Shown here: one piece after another, positions 7,343-13,932 of the stretch
Position numbering within the stretch: the first letter of the stretch is position 1
Layout: each line of letters opens with the position of its first letter
Virus record (IMG/VR): IMGVR_UViG_3300034071_000286
Location: 1 to 64,000 of that record
Source of the DNA: a virus
DNA: 64,000 nucleotides
Strand: one strand, 5' to 3'
Made by a program: the position numbers and the translations under genes
The notes under the pieces: generated by a model
The model's database searches: none
What the model was told of the DNA's origin: nothing
What the model saw: the letters and a program-made list of their open reading frames with translations, nothing else

Positions 7343-7349
7343 GTGTTTC

Positions 7350-8207
7350 GTGATTATCGTTGATCTGAATCAAGTGATGCTATCCAACCTACTAATGCAG
7401 TTGGGAAACCACACTAACGCACAACTCGAAGAGAATATGGTTCGCCATATGATTCTCAACTCTCTTCGATCCTACAGAGTTAAATTCAAAGAAGACTATG
7501 GCGAAATGGTTATCGCTTGTGACAATACAAACTATTGGCGCAAAAAGATCTTCCCATACTATAAAGCCAATCGTAAGAAGAACATAGAAGCCTCAGAACT
7601 AGACTGGAAGAATATCTTCGAGTGTATGAATAAGATTAGATCTGAACTCAAAGAATATTTTCCTTATAAGGTAATTGATATTGAGTCTGCAGAAGCTGAT
7701 GATGTTATTGGCACACTTGTCGAAGAATTTGGTTCTAGCCTAAATACTGGAGAAAAGATTTTGATCTTGTCAGGAGACAAGGATTTCATCCAGTTGCACA
7801 AGTATGCTAATGTTAAACAGTATGACCCTACCAGAAAGAAATGGATCACTCACGACGATCCAGATAGGTTCCTAAAAGAGCATATCATGAAGGGCGACTC
7901 AGGCGATGGTGTTCCAAATATTCTTTCATCAGATAACTGTTTTGTTATCGGAGAAAGACAGAGACCATTAACTGCAAAGAAGATTGAAAAATATATTACT
8001 ATGAATCCTAATGATATGGAAACAACTGTATCAAGGAACTATCATCGTAATGCACAGCTTATTGATCTTAGTTATACTCCTAGCGAAATTCATGAGAAGG
8101 TTATGTGTGAATATAATTCTCAGAACAATCGTGATAGAAGTAAATTGCTAAGCTATTTTATGGCAAATAAACTTAAAAATTTAACTGAATATATTTCTGA
8201 ATTCTGA
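7350..8207 (+). CDS. rnh: RNase H / 5'-3' exonuclease (T4 Rnh-like, FEN family)
   Basis: The 285-residue protein (T4 Rnh is about 305) begins with GTG and reads IIVDLN, supplying the first metal-binding Asp. The other acidic sites are at ACDNTN, SAEADDVIGTL, LSGDKDFIQL and GDSGDGVPN, the ordered metal ligands of FEN/Rnh nucleases. It removes RNA primers from the lagging strand, working with the clamp module encoded at 14902-17218. The helix-hairpin-helix-like region follows GDGVPN. The ribosome-binding site is weak. Confidence 0.88.
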   Translation: MIIVDLNQVMLSNLLMQLGNHTNAQLEENMVRHMILNSLRSYRVKFKEDYGEMVIACDNTNYWRKKIFPYYKANRKKNIEASELDWKNIFECMNKIRSELKEYFPYKVIDIESAEADDVIGTLVEEFGSSLNTGEKILILSGDKDFIQLHKYANVKQYDPTRKKWITHDDPDRFLKEHIMKGDSGDGVPNILSSDNCFVIGERQRPLTAKKIEKYITMNPNDMETTVSRNYHRNAQLIDLSYTPSEIHEKVMCEYNSQNNRDRSKLLSYFMANKLKNLTEYISEF

Positions 8208-8217
8208 GGAGAATTAA

Positions 8218-8634
8218 ATGCAGATTGGACTATGTGAGTTTCTAGCAAAGGTTGCTAAATTAAAGAAGACTCAAGAAAAGATTGACGCAATAAAAGCTAA
8301 CGATAGCATTCAACTAAGAATCATTCTACAGGGTGCTTTTGATCCAAACGTAGTATGGTTACTTCCAGAGGGCGAACCTCCCTATAAGCCAAACGATCTA
8401 GTTGACCAAGAACACGTTCTCATTAGAGAGTGTGAGAAGCTACGTTATTACATCAAGGGCTTCTATGATAACCTACCACAGGCAAAAAGAGAGTCTATGT
8501 TTGTGGAGTTACTAGAAAGAGTTGCACCAGAGGATGCTAAACTTCTATGTGCAATTAAGGATAAGAAGTTACCATTTAACGGTATCACAATCAATCACGT
8601 AAAAGAAGGGCTACCAGGGCTAATTGTAGAATGA
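8218..8634 (+). CDS. Conserved T4-like/cyanophage protein (DUF6433-like)
   Basis: The 138-residue protein has an N-terminal charged helix with KKTQEKIDAIKAND, then a block LQGAFDPNVVWLLPEGEPPY (38-57) that I recognise as the signature of a small family found next to rnh in cyanophages. The function is unknown. GGAGAAT precedes the start. It overlaps the next gene by four bases (ATGA), so the rnh-8218-8631-8834-9058 series is probably one translational chain. Confidence 0.65.
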   Translation: MQIGLCEFLAKVAKLKKTQEKIDAIKANDSIQLRIILQGAFDPNVVWLLPEGEPPYKPNDLVDQEHVLIRECEKLRYYIKGFYDNLPQAKRESMFVELLERVAPEDAKLLCAIKDKKLPFNGITINHVKEGLPGLIVE

Positions 8635-8834
8635 GTAAATCAGCACTAAAGAAATTTCGTAAAAACGATTATTCAGATCACGACGAATACAGCGATAATC
8701 CTCGTGAAAGAGAAAACAAGCGAAACTCTAAAAGAGTTGAGCGTGCATTAAGAACCAGAGATATTTCTTCATTAGTTGAAGACGAAGAGTCTGGTGATGA
8801 TTATCAATTCGAATGGAATAAGGATAGCGATTGA
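8631..8834 (+). CDS. Small highly charged protein
   Basis: The 67-residue protein is basic in the first two thirds (KKFRKND, RERENKRNSKRVERALRTR) and acidic at the end (EDEESGDDYQFEWNKDSD). This polarity suggests an RNA-, DNA- or protein-binding accessory, but no motif is present. It overlaps genes at both ends by 1-4 bases. A diverged gp33-type late co-activator was considered because of the position and acidic tail but is not supported. Confidence 0.6.
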   Translation: MSKSALKKFRKNDYSDHDEYSDNPRERENKRNSKRVERALRTRDISSLVEDEESGDDYQFEWNKDSD

Positions 8835-9058
8835 TGCCTATCTATAAGCTGCGTAATACTCAATCAGGAGAAGAATGGGAAGAACTAATGTCTATCTCTG
8901 AAATGGAAGAGAAGATTGCAGATCATCCTCATGTTGAACTTCTAGTTAACGGAGCGCCCATGGTCACTGGTACCATGGGCAAGAACACTCCTATGAAGAC
9001 TAAGTATAAGGATGCTACTTCGGTAAAGCGTCCATATCTCGATTCAACAGGTGATTAA
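8834..9058 (+). CDS. Small FmdB-like protein without zinc ribbon, copy 1
   Basis: The ATG at 8834 overlaps the previous stop and gives MPIYKLRNTQSGEEWEELMS, which matches the start of the next gene (MPTYRFLNNETGEEYEDFMS). The 74-residue protein continues with a helix and VNGAPMV. The opening resembles FmdB-type regulators, but the CxxC zinc ribbon is missing. Cyanophages carry similar proteins at this locus. The function is unknown. A TTG three bases earlier is possible but less likely. Confidence 0.65.
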   Translation: MPIYKLRNTQSGEEWEELMSISEMEEKIADHPHVELLVNGAPMVTGTMGKNTPMKTKYKDATSVKRPYLDSTGD

Positions 9059-9300
9059 TGCCCACATATCGTTTTCTTAATAATGAAACTGGCGAAGAGT
9101 ATGAAGACTTCATGAGTATTTCTGCTCTTGAAGTTTACCTTGAAGAGAATCCAAATGTAACTCAACTCGTAAATGGCGCTCCTATGATCCATTCTGGCAG
9201 AGGTATGGCTAAACCTGATCAGGGTTTCCGTGATCTGTTAAAACATATCAAGAAGGGAAATAATAAAGGCATTACACGGAGTACCATCAACACATTTTAG
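9058..9300 (+). CDS. Small FmdB-like protein without zinc ribbon, copy 2
   Basis: This 80-residue protein is a paralogue of the preceding gene: both have an MPxY start, a TGEE/SGEE turn, a helix ending in a P-x-V strand, and VNGAPM. The tail (FRDLLKHIKKGNNKG) differs and is basic. It abuts copy 1 by a one-base overlap, so a local tandem duplication is the simplest origin. The function is unknown. Confidence 0.65.
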   Translation: MPTYRFLNNETGEEYEDFMSISALEVYLEENPNVTQLVNGAPMIHSGRGMAKPDQGFRDLLKHIKKGNNKGITRSTINTF

Positions 9301-9307
9301 AGGTAAA

Positions 9308-10069
9308 ATGGAAGAAGAACATATAACAAAAAGATTAACCCGTAGAGAAAAAAGACTTCTTCGCCAACAAGGAAAACCACAAAAAGAGAATTATCAAGAG
9401 AAATTAAATTTCAACTTAAGACACTTTGATCCATTGACTGAAAACCAAAGATGGGCTTTCAAGGCGTTTTCTGAAGATATGAATCTTATGCTCCATGGCA
9501 TTGCCGGTACAGGTAAATCCTTTATGGCAATGTATCTATCGTTGAAACAAATACTAAACGATCCAGAATCTGTTTATAAGAAAATTGTAATCGTTAGAAC
9601 AGTTGTTCCGACTAGAGATATGGGCTTTCTTCCAGGTAACTCTAAAGAAAAAACGAAAGTATACGAAGCACCATATTATGCAATATGTAACGAACTATTT
9701 GGTAGAGGCGATGCATACGACTACCTTAAGAATAAGAATATTGTTGAGTTCATGTCTACATCTTTTATACGTGGTATTACTCTCAACGATTGCATAGTTA
9801 TCGTAGACGAAATGCAGAACGCTACTTTACATGAACTTGATTCCGTTATCACACGTGTAGGTCATAATTGTAAAGTTATCTTCTGTGGAGACTTCAGACA
9901 GTCTGACTTCACCAGAGAACACGAGAAGAACGGTTTAACTGATTTCATGCGTGTTGTTAAAAATATGAGATCATTCTCTCTCATAGAATTCAATGCTGAA
10001 GATATTGTCAGATCTGCTCTCGTTAAAGAGTATATCATTCTTAAAGATAAGATGAGGATTCAAGTATAA
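9308..10069 (+). CDS. phoH: PhoH-like P-loop ATPase
   Basis: The 253-residue protein has Walker A HGIAGTGKSFMA (about 63-74), the PhoH-specific RTVVPTRDMGFLPG block, Walker B VIVDEMQNAT, and FCGDFRQSD. These define PhoH, widespread in T4-like and marine phages, with a likely ATP-dependent RNA-related role that is not settled. The N-terminus has a basic tract (KRLTRREKRLLRQQGKPQK), which fits RNA binding. It shares a base with the next start. Confidence 0.92.
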   Translation: MEEEHITKRLTRREKRLLRQQGKPQKENYQEKLNFNLRHFDPLTENQRWAFKAFSEDMNLMLHGIAGTGKSFMAMYLSLKQILNDPESVYKKIVIVRTVVPTRDMGFLPGNSKEKTKVYEAPYYAICNELFGRGDAYDYLKNKNIVEFMSTSFIRGITLNDCIVIVDEMQNATLHELDSVITRVGHNCKVIFCGDFRQSDFTREHEKNGLTDFMRVVKNMRSFSLIEFNAEDIVRSALVKEYIILKDKMRIQV

Positions 10070-10719
10070 TGGCAGATAAATTCTTTGTCCCAAATTATTG
10101 GCCTAGTCCACTACCCGGAAAGATTCACAACTTTCATTACAAAACAGTAGATAAGTCTATGCCAGATCTTATCGTTAAGTTTGTTCTATCATTAGATGGT
10201 AAAGACTTACTTTATGTTGATTATAATGAAAAGGGAGAATGGGTAGATACTTGGTATCTACGTTATGAGGCGGGCAAAGGGTTAATGGAATGGCGTGATG
10301 ATTATCCAACTGGTGGTTGGTTTACTAATCGCAAAAAAGTAGTTATGAATCCGGGTATAGGTTGGGGAGAATTTGGAGAGATTGGAGGCTTCTATCGTAA
10401 TTTTCCTAAGATGGATCCAATTAGATCTAATCCTCCCCAATTCATGTCTGGAACCCAAACGGTTATTTGGGAATCACATATTCCAGAAATGACTTTATCA
10501 AACGGAGATAGATACACCGATATTATCACTATGGTGTATCAACAATCTTGGGGTAAGAAGACAGCTGGTGCTCGTTATTATATGGCGAAAGGTATTGGTC
10601 CAATCGCACTTAACTGGATAGCACCAGATCCGAATAACCCAAATAACTTCATTACAACTTCTCGTATGGACGCAATATATACGGTGACTGATGGCACACA
10701 GAAAGATATTCAAACATAA
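10069..10719 (+). CDS. Hypothetical Trp/Gly-rich protein
   Basis: The 216-residue protein is rich in Trp, Gly, Pro and Tyr and looks beta-rich (examples: DTWYLRYEAGKG, PTGGWFTNRKK, GIGWGEFGEIGGFYRNFP). It has no signal peptide, membrane segment or catalytic motif I can recognise. A secreted or virion carbohydrate-binding protein is possible from composition only. It overlaps the nuclease gene downstream by 29 bases, so the two are co-translated. Confidence 0.6.
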   Translation: MADKFFVPNYWPSPLPGKIHNFHYKTVDKSMPDLIVKFVLSLDGKDLLYVDYNEKGEWVDTWYLRYEAGKGLMEWRDDYPTGGWFTNRKKVVMNPGIGWGEFGEIGGFYRNFPKMDPIRSNPPQFMSGTQTVIWESHIPEMTLSNGDRYTDIITMVYQQSWGKKTAGARYYMAKGIGPIALNWIAPDPNNPNNFITTSRMDAIYTVTDGTQKDIQT

Positions 10720-11350
10720 TTTTGTCGCAGAAGTAGATGATATTGGTATGGACTATGAAAACGGTAAAAGATATTACTTCTTACCAAACGGTCAGAGATT
10801 CAGATCAGTAACCACTGTTATTTCCGAAAAGGCAGACAAATCTTTTCTTATTGAATGGAGGAAACGAGTTGGTGAAGAGGAAGCTCAAAAAACCACAACT
10901 CGTGCTTCCAAGAGAGGAACTGCCATGCATACCTTGGCAGAGAATTATATCTTAAATAAAGATTACAAAGATGGAGTGATTCCATCTAATCTAGATATGT
11001 TCAATACTATAAAACCCTACCTAGACGAACACGTAGATAACGTCTTAGGGATCGAGTTAGCCCTTTACTCTAATTTCCTACGGGCGGCGGGTCGAACCGA
11101 TCTAGTAGCCGAATATAAGGGTATACCGTCGATTATAGATTATAAGACTTCCGCTAAGAAAAAGAAGGAAGAGTGGATCCAAGATTACTTTATTCAGTCA
11201 AGCTGTTATGCTATTATGTTCGAATGGATCTATAAGATTAAGATTCCACAGATTGTTATCATGATAGCTGTTGATAACGAACCTGCTCAGATATTTGTGA
11301 AGAATAAGGTAGATTTTGTAGATAAGGTTTATGAGACGTTTACCACTTAG
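10691..11350 (+). CDS. PD-(D/E)XK nuclease (RecB/Cas4-like exonuclease)
   Basis: The 219-residue protein carries the RecB-like core: RGTAMHTLAENYI, then GRTDLVAEYKGIPSIIDYKT with the metal-binding Asp residues and the catalytic Lys of the IDYK strand, and a QSSCYAIMFEW helix equivalent to the QxxxY motif. Phage members act in DNA degradation or recombination. It is the last plus-strand gene of this block and converges with the deaminase, overlapping it by 11 bases. Confidence 0.8.
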   Translation: MAHRKIFKHNFVAEVDDIGMDYENGKRYYFLPNGQRFRSVTTVISEKADKSFLIEWRKRVGEEEAQKTTTRASKRGTAMHTLAENYILNKDYKDGVIPSNLDMFNTIKPYLDEHVDNVLGIELALYSNFLRAAGRTDLVAEYKGIPSIIDYKTSAKKKKEEWIQDYFIQSSCYAIMFEWIYKIKIPQIVIMIAVDNEPAQIFVKNKVDFVDKVYETFTT

Positions 11351-11768
11351 TTGGTATCTTCTCACAATACATATAATCATCGTCAGTAGAATACACAACT
11401 CGTTTAATCTTAAAATGACGCAGAGCCTGTTGACAACCAATACAAGGCTCTGCGTATCCATCAGACCACTCTACGTGATCTTTAGTTAGTTTCTTGACTC
11501 TGTAGACGTAGAGCGTCCCTTTCGCCATTTCTTCCTGTTCCACATGGCGCAACGCACTAATAATACAATCGACTTCAGCATGTTTAAATATAGCCTCTAT
11601 GTTCTTTGAAAATCTCTTTTGAAGAGGATGGGTCTTGTATGAATTGTAGCCAACCGAAATAATCTCGTTACGAATAACAAGACTAGCCGCCAACTTTGCT
11701 CTATTGTCGTTATGATTATTTATGGCCATACGTCTAGTAAAAGCCATGTATTTGTGATCACGATTCAT
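11340..11768 (-). CDS. Deoxycytidylate (dCMP-type) deaminase
   Basis: The 142-residue zinc deaminase has HAE at 63-65 (His zinc ligand, Glu proton shuttle) and PCIGC with Cys109 and Cys112. This is the ComEB/dCMP deaminase pattern; phage versions convert dCMP to dUMP for thymidylate synthesis. It is shorter than the T4 enzyme (about 193), lacking inserted loops. The start has no clear AGGAG. The upstream 100 bases carry several inverted repeats, described separately. It could bear on thymine supply if the phage DNA carries modified thymine. Confidence 0.85.
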   Translation of the reverse strand: MNRDHKYMAFTRRMAINNHNDNRAKLAASLVIRNEIISVGYNSYKTHPLQKRFSKNIEAIFKHAEVDCIISALRHVEQEEMAKGTLYVYRVKKLTKDHVEWSDGYAEPCIGCQQALRHFKIKRVVYSTDDDYMYCEKIPTKW

Positions 11769-11778
11769 AATATATTGA

Positions 11779-11843
11779 TCAAGCCCCGTCTAACCTAGAC
11801 AAACTAGACACCTCACGAAACCTGCCACGCAGATCCCGCTTGA
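11779..11843 (-). other. Possible structured leader of the deaminase gene
   Basis: The gap between tRNA-Gly and the deaminase start has TCAAGC (11779-11784) complementary to GCTTGA (11838-11843), enclosing a CTGC/GCAG hairpin (11822-11832) and a GTCTA/TAGAC dyad (11788-11800) followed by a second TAGAC. Read on the minus strand this makes a plausible three-stem junction ending about 10 bases before the ATG. No known riboswitch is recognised, and the pairings are short. Confidence 0.3.
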
Positions 11844-11868
11844 CCTTGCCCTAATATTACCCTCAACT

Positions 11869-11943
11869 TGGAGCGGGCAACAGGATTCGAACCTGCGACG
11901 AACAGCTTGGAAGGCTGACACTCTACCCCTGAGTTATACCCGC
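11869..11943 (-). tRNA. tRNA-Gly(TCC)
   Basis: The minus strand folds into a full cloverleaf: a 7-bp acceptor stem (GCGGGTA/TGCCCGC with one G-T), an ACTC/GAGT D stem, an anticodon loop CTTCCAA giving TCC, and a T arm with TTCGAAT. The discriminator is T and CCA is encoded at 11869-11871. It would read GGA and other GGN codons. Confidence 0.93.
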
Positions 11944-11944
11944 A

Positions 11945-12046
11945 TTAACCGCCAAATAGATCTGCACCAATAAAACCGAATACAATCATAATAATAAAGA
12001 AAGATAAAACTCTGAAAACGACTAATAGTCTATAATCTACTTTCAT
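11945..12046 (-). CDS. 33-residue single-span membrane micro-protein
   Basis: The frame between tRNA-Gly and tRNA-Met encodes 33 residues starting MKVDYRLLVVFRVLSFFIIM, with one continuous hydrophobic segment (about residues 7-27) and a positively charged N-terminus. AAAAGGAC lies 6-8 bases before the ATG, a good ribosome-binding site. It fills the space between two tRNAs exactly. Function unknown; small holin-like or membrane-modulating roles are possible. Confidence 0.55.
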   Translation of the reverse strand: MKVDYRLLVVFRVLSFFIIMIVFGFIGADLFGG

Positions 12047-12058
12047 AACGTGTCCTTT

Positions 12059-12134
12059 TGGAAGCGGAGTGTTGGAATTGCGCCAACTTCTATCGGTTTA
12101 TGAGACCGATGAGATACTATACCTCCCACCCGCT
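12059..12134 (-). tRNA. tRNA-Met(CAT), divergent
   Basis: The minus strand forms a 5-bp anticodon stem TCGGT/ACCGA with loop CTCATAA (anticodon CAT), a T stem GTTGG/CCAAC, and an acceptor AGCGG/CCGCT with G-T then a mismatch. T and an encoded CCA follow. The T loop is CGCAATT rather than TTCRANT, and the D stem has only three firm pairs. A CAT anticodon could also mean a lysidine-modified Ile tRNA. Functionality is uncertain. Confidence 0.7.
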
Positions 12135-12139
12135 AATTA

Positions 12140-12215
12140 TGGTGCCCAAAGAGAGATTCGAACTCCCGACCTACTGATTACAAATCAGTTGCTCTACCAG
12201 CTGAGCTATTTGGGC
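12140..12215 (-). tRNA. tRNA-Thr(TGT)
   Basis: The minus-strand cloverleaf is complete: acceptor GCCCAAA/TTTGGGC, D stem GCTC/GAGC, anticodon stem ACTGA/TCAGT with loop TTTGTAA (anticodon TGT), and T loop TTCGAAT. The discriminator is A and CCA is encoded at 12140-12142. It would read ACA codons. Confidence 0.95.
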
Positions 12216-12223
12216 GTATTAGT

Positions 12224-12619
12224 TTACCAACAAGATTGAACCAGATCTGGATTACCGAACAACTGTCCGAACAGATCGTATGGATCAATATACCAAGCAC
12301 AAACTCTAGGAGGTGGTGCTACAGGAACTGCTACTGGAACCATCATAGTTGAAGTGATTGGTCCAGGTCCAGCAGGATAATACTGAACAGCTACAGGCTG
12401 TTGTATTGGAGCCACTGGAACCGCAACAGGAACAGGCATTGGTGCCGGAGCAACAGGGACTGCTACTGGAACAGGAACTTGTCTCGTAACGGTTTTCTTT
12501 ACTACAACTCTTCTTGGAGTTGAATAATAAATCTTACAACCGTTACACACATCTATCTCGTTGCCCGCATAAGCACTCGATGCTATAAGCAACGATAAAA
12601 CGAGAATGATCTTTTTCAT
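12224..12619 (-). CDS. Exported Pro/Val/Ala-repeat protein
   Basis: The chosen start gives MKKIILVLSLLIASSAYAGN, a textbook Sec signal peptide with cleavage after AYA; GGATGG lies upstream, and an earlier in-frame ATG at 12628 would spoil the signal. The mature part (about 112 residues) contains repeats of the VPVAVPVAP type and four Cys (two in VCNGC near the start, two near the C-terminus). It is likely periplasmic or secreted. It lies directly after another exported gene and probably shares its late promoter. No family is recognised; the repeat may be a flexible linker. Confidence 0.7.
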   Translation of the reverse strand: MKKIILVLSLLIASSAYAGNEIDVCNGCKIYYSTPRRVVVKKTVTRQVPVPVAVPVAPAPMPVPVAVPVAPIQQPVAVQYYPAGPGPITSTMMVPVAVPVAPPPRVCAWYIDPYDLFGQLFGNPDLVQSCW

Positions 12620-12621
12620 GA

Positions 12622-12915
12622 TTACCATCCGTAGTAATATCCATTAGAAGGATAACCATAAGGATAACCATAACCACGTGGTGGAGCATATCCGTAATAT
12701 GGATTATAGCCGTAACCATATCCATAACCGCCAGAAGCTGCTAGTCCACCTAGAACGCCGATAGCTGCACCGATACCCATAGCAGCACCGTAACCGCCCC
12801 ATCCATAACCACCGTAATATCCTCCGTAGTAACCACCACGCCACCAAGCGTTAGCTGGAGCAGCAGTCGTTGCTAGTGTTAGCACGGTTAGTAAAGCAAT
12901 AAGGGTCTTTTTCAT
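12622..12915 (-). CDS. Exported Gly/Tyr-rich protein
   Basis: The start at 12915 (GGAG seven bases upstream) gives MKKTLIALLTVLTLATTAAP followed by ANA, a Sec signal peptide with cleavage after ANA. The mature part is almost entirely Gly and Tyr with Trp and Pro (GGYYGGYYGGYGWGGYG), plus a short hydrophobic Gly/Ala stretch (MGIGAAIGVLGGLAA) resembling a glycine-zipper segment. Such composition suggests an envelope or surface-adhering protein. An ATG at 12927 is less likely. The late promoter at 12960 lies 45 bases upstream. Confidence 0.7.
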   Translation of the reverse strand: MKKTLIALLTVLTLATTAAPANAWWRGGYYGGYYGGYGWGGYGAAMGIGAAIGVLGGLAASGGYGYGYGYNPYYGYAPPRGYGYPYGYPSNGYYYGW

Positions 12916-12959
12916 TTTAATCTCCATAGTTGTGGACTAACCTTAGATCCACACGAGTC

Positions 12960-12967
12960 TATTTATA
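12960..12967 (-). promoter_or_regulatory. Late promoter TATAAATA for exported-protein genes
   Basis: The exact octamer on the minus strand lies 45 bases before the Gly/Tyr-rich gene start and just downstream of tRNA-Asn. It would drive 12622-12915 and 12224-12619, and perhaps read on into the three tRNAs. Confidence 0.7.
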
Positions 12968-12981
12968 GCGACCAACCTAAC

Positions 12982-13057
12982 TGGCTCCCCGAGAAGGACT
13001 CGAACCTCCGACCCAGGCATTAACAGTGCCTTGCTCTACCAGCTGAGCTATCGGGGA
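12982..13057 (-). tRNA. tRNA-Asn(GTT)
   Basis: The minus-strand cloverleaf is complete: acceptor TCCCCGA/TCGGGGA, D stem GCTC/GAGC, anticodon stem AGGCA/TGCCT with loop CTGTTAA (anticodon GTT), and T loop TTCGAGT. The discriminator is G, as expected for Asn, with CCA encoded at 12982-12984. Its 5' end overlaps the last ten bases of the neighbouring coding frame. Confidence 0.95.
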
Positions 13058-13278
13058 ATAACCGTATACTGTACGCCGTACAAATCTCTTAGTTTAGCGT
13101 TAACAACAAAGTTACTCGCCGCTAAGAATATTATACTTATTACCGCTATGAAAATAAAGAGATTCCATATAACATCACCAAGAAGGTTTCTCTTTACTTC
13201 ACAAAATGGTTTCATACACCCCCAAGGGTAGAAGCTAGTTATACGAGAACATGTTCTACACCTGTAATAGGTAGGCAT
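13048..13278 (-). CDS. Zinc-ribbon plus membrane-helix small protein
   Basis: AGGAG seven bases upstream fixes the start at 13278, giving 76 residues: MPTYYRCRTCSRITSF with CRTC, then a GCMKPFC pair that could complete a zinc ribbon, a linker, and one strong membrane helix (IWNLFIFIAVISIIFLAASN). Longer in-frame extension upstream runs through the structured region and is not credible. The stop lies inside the tRNA-Asn 5' end. Membrane-anchored zinc ribbons are uncharacterised in this phage group. Confidence 0.65.
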   Translation of the reverse strand: MPTYYRCRTCSRITSFYPWGCMKPFCEVKRNLLGDVIWNLFIFIAVISIIFLAASNFVVNAKLRDLYGVQYTVIPR

Positions 13279-13332
13279 ATAAACTCCTGTAAAGTTATTC
13301 CGTGGGTGTTGGTGTCTGTTTAAGAACCGTTG

Positions 13333-13490
13333 ATTGAAAATCATTAAAACCCCATTGTGTTTTAATGACCCGGTTCCCCTTGGGCTGGCCTTTCGTCCGG
13401 TTGCGCCGGAAATCTCCATACGGACGGCGTGTATCCAAGGGTGGTGATCTCCCTTACCAACTAGGGTCTTGCGTTCTTTCGCCCAGACCC
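13333..13490 (-). ncRNA. Candidate structured non-coding RNA
   Basis: A stretch of about 160 bases is visibly richer in G+C than its surroundings and packed with complementary segments. GGGTCT/AGACCC pairs at 13464-13469 with 13485-13490, with an inner GCG/CGC. CGTCCG/CGGACG pairs at 13394-13399 with 13421-13426, competing with TCCGG/CCGGA (13396-13410). CCCTTGG/CCAAGGG pairs at 13377-13383 with 13435-13441, competing with AAGGG/CCCTT (13437-13455). A 10-bp hairpin followed by a T run closes the 3' side. No coding frame with a ribosome-binding site fits, and no tRNA, tmRNA or known ribozyme is recognised. Confidence 0.45.
13341..13368 (-). terminator. Possible terminator at the end of the structured region
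   Basis: A perfect 10-bp stem (TCATTAAAAC/GTTTTAATGA, 8-base loop) is followed on the minus strand by TTTTC. The stem is AT-rich, so it may instead be a structural element or processing site. Confidence 0.4.
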
Positions 13491-13502
13491 ACGAAACTTT
13501 AT

Positions 13503-13709
13503 TTAGCCTACGTATGTATACTTCGAAGTCTCACGACCACGAGAATCCTTTGTGGTAACTAGCTTGATGTTTAGACCCTTCTTACGAAGGCTGTAAACTA
13601 GACCATGTGGATTAGCTGCACCGAAACGTGCTGAAATCTGCTTGGCTGTTAGAGCCTGACCCTTAGTCACGAGAGCATTAATAACACGATCTGTCTGAGT
13701 CTTTACCAT
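13503..13709 (-). CDS. Small winged-helix/HTH DNA-binding protein
   Basis: The 68-residue protein reads as a helix-turn-helix: a first helix TQTDRVINALVTKGQA, LTAKQISARFGA as the second helix and NPHGLVYSLRKKG as the likely recognition helix, followed by a wing with KLVTTKDSRGRETSKYTYV. AGGAGAAATATATA precedes the ATG. Such small wHTH proteins occur in cyanophages and may be transcription regulators. The structured RNA follows its stop directly. Confidence 0.75.
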   Translation of the reverse strand: MVKTQTDRVINALVTKGQALTAKQISARFGAANPHGLVYSLRKKGLNIKLVTTKDSRGRETSKYTYVG

Positions 13710-13729
13710 TATATATTTCTCCTATTTAA

Positions 13730-13903
13730 TTAAAGTATGTCAACTACTCTACCACAATCATCAACAGCACGAATGCGTCTCGAAGGAAACTGCCACTGTA
13801 GCTGTCGCATCCCCATTATGATTAACTGGGAATTATTTTGAGTAACGGTATATGTACGCCAGTTTCCCGTCTCGTCTTGGACTTGGAGATTGATGTTGTC
13901 CAT
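13730..13903 (-). CDS. 57-residue conserved-looking small protein
   Basis: The frame begins MDNINLQVQDETGNWRTYTV and ends DDCGRVVDIL. The pattern (an N-terminal strand pair with NW, then SRRIRAVDDCGRVVD) looks like a small beta-rich fold. AAGGAGTAACG lies upstream at a suitable distance. A sigma-70-like promoter precedes it at 13933-13961. No family is assigned. Confidence 0.6.
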   Translation of the reverse strand: MDNINLQVQDETGNWRTYTVTQNNSQLIIMGMRQLQWQFPSRRIRAVDDCGRVVDIL

Positions 13904-13932
13904 AGTCGTTACTCCTTATTTCTAATATATCT

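Noticed and set aside
8631-8834. gp33 late co-activator
   Set aside because: Position and acidity are suggestive, but no gp33 sequence pattern or clamp-binding end is visible.
11945-13057. CRISPR-like array among the short units here
   Set aside because: The repeated elements are tRNA arms; no regular repeat-spacer structure is present here or elsewhere in the window.
13305-13370. tRNA-Phe-like anticodon stem (TTGAAAA loop) on the plus strand
   Set aside because: No D arm, T arm or acceptor stem could be fitted around it.
13279-13419. N-terminal extension of the zinc-ribbon membrane protein to 13419
   Set aside because: It would translate through the hairpins, and a strong AGGAG directly before 13278 gives a complete zinc ribbon at the proper N-terminus.
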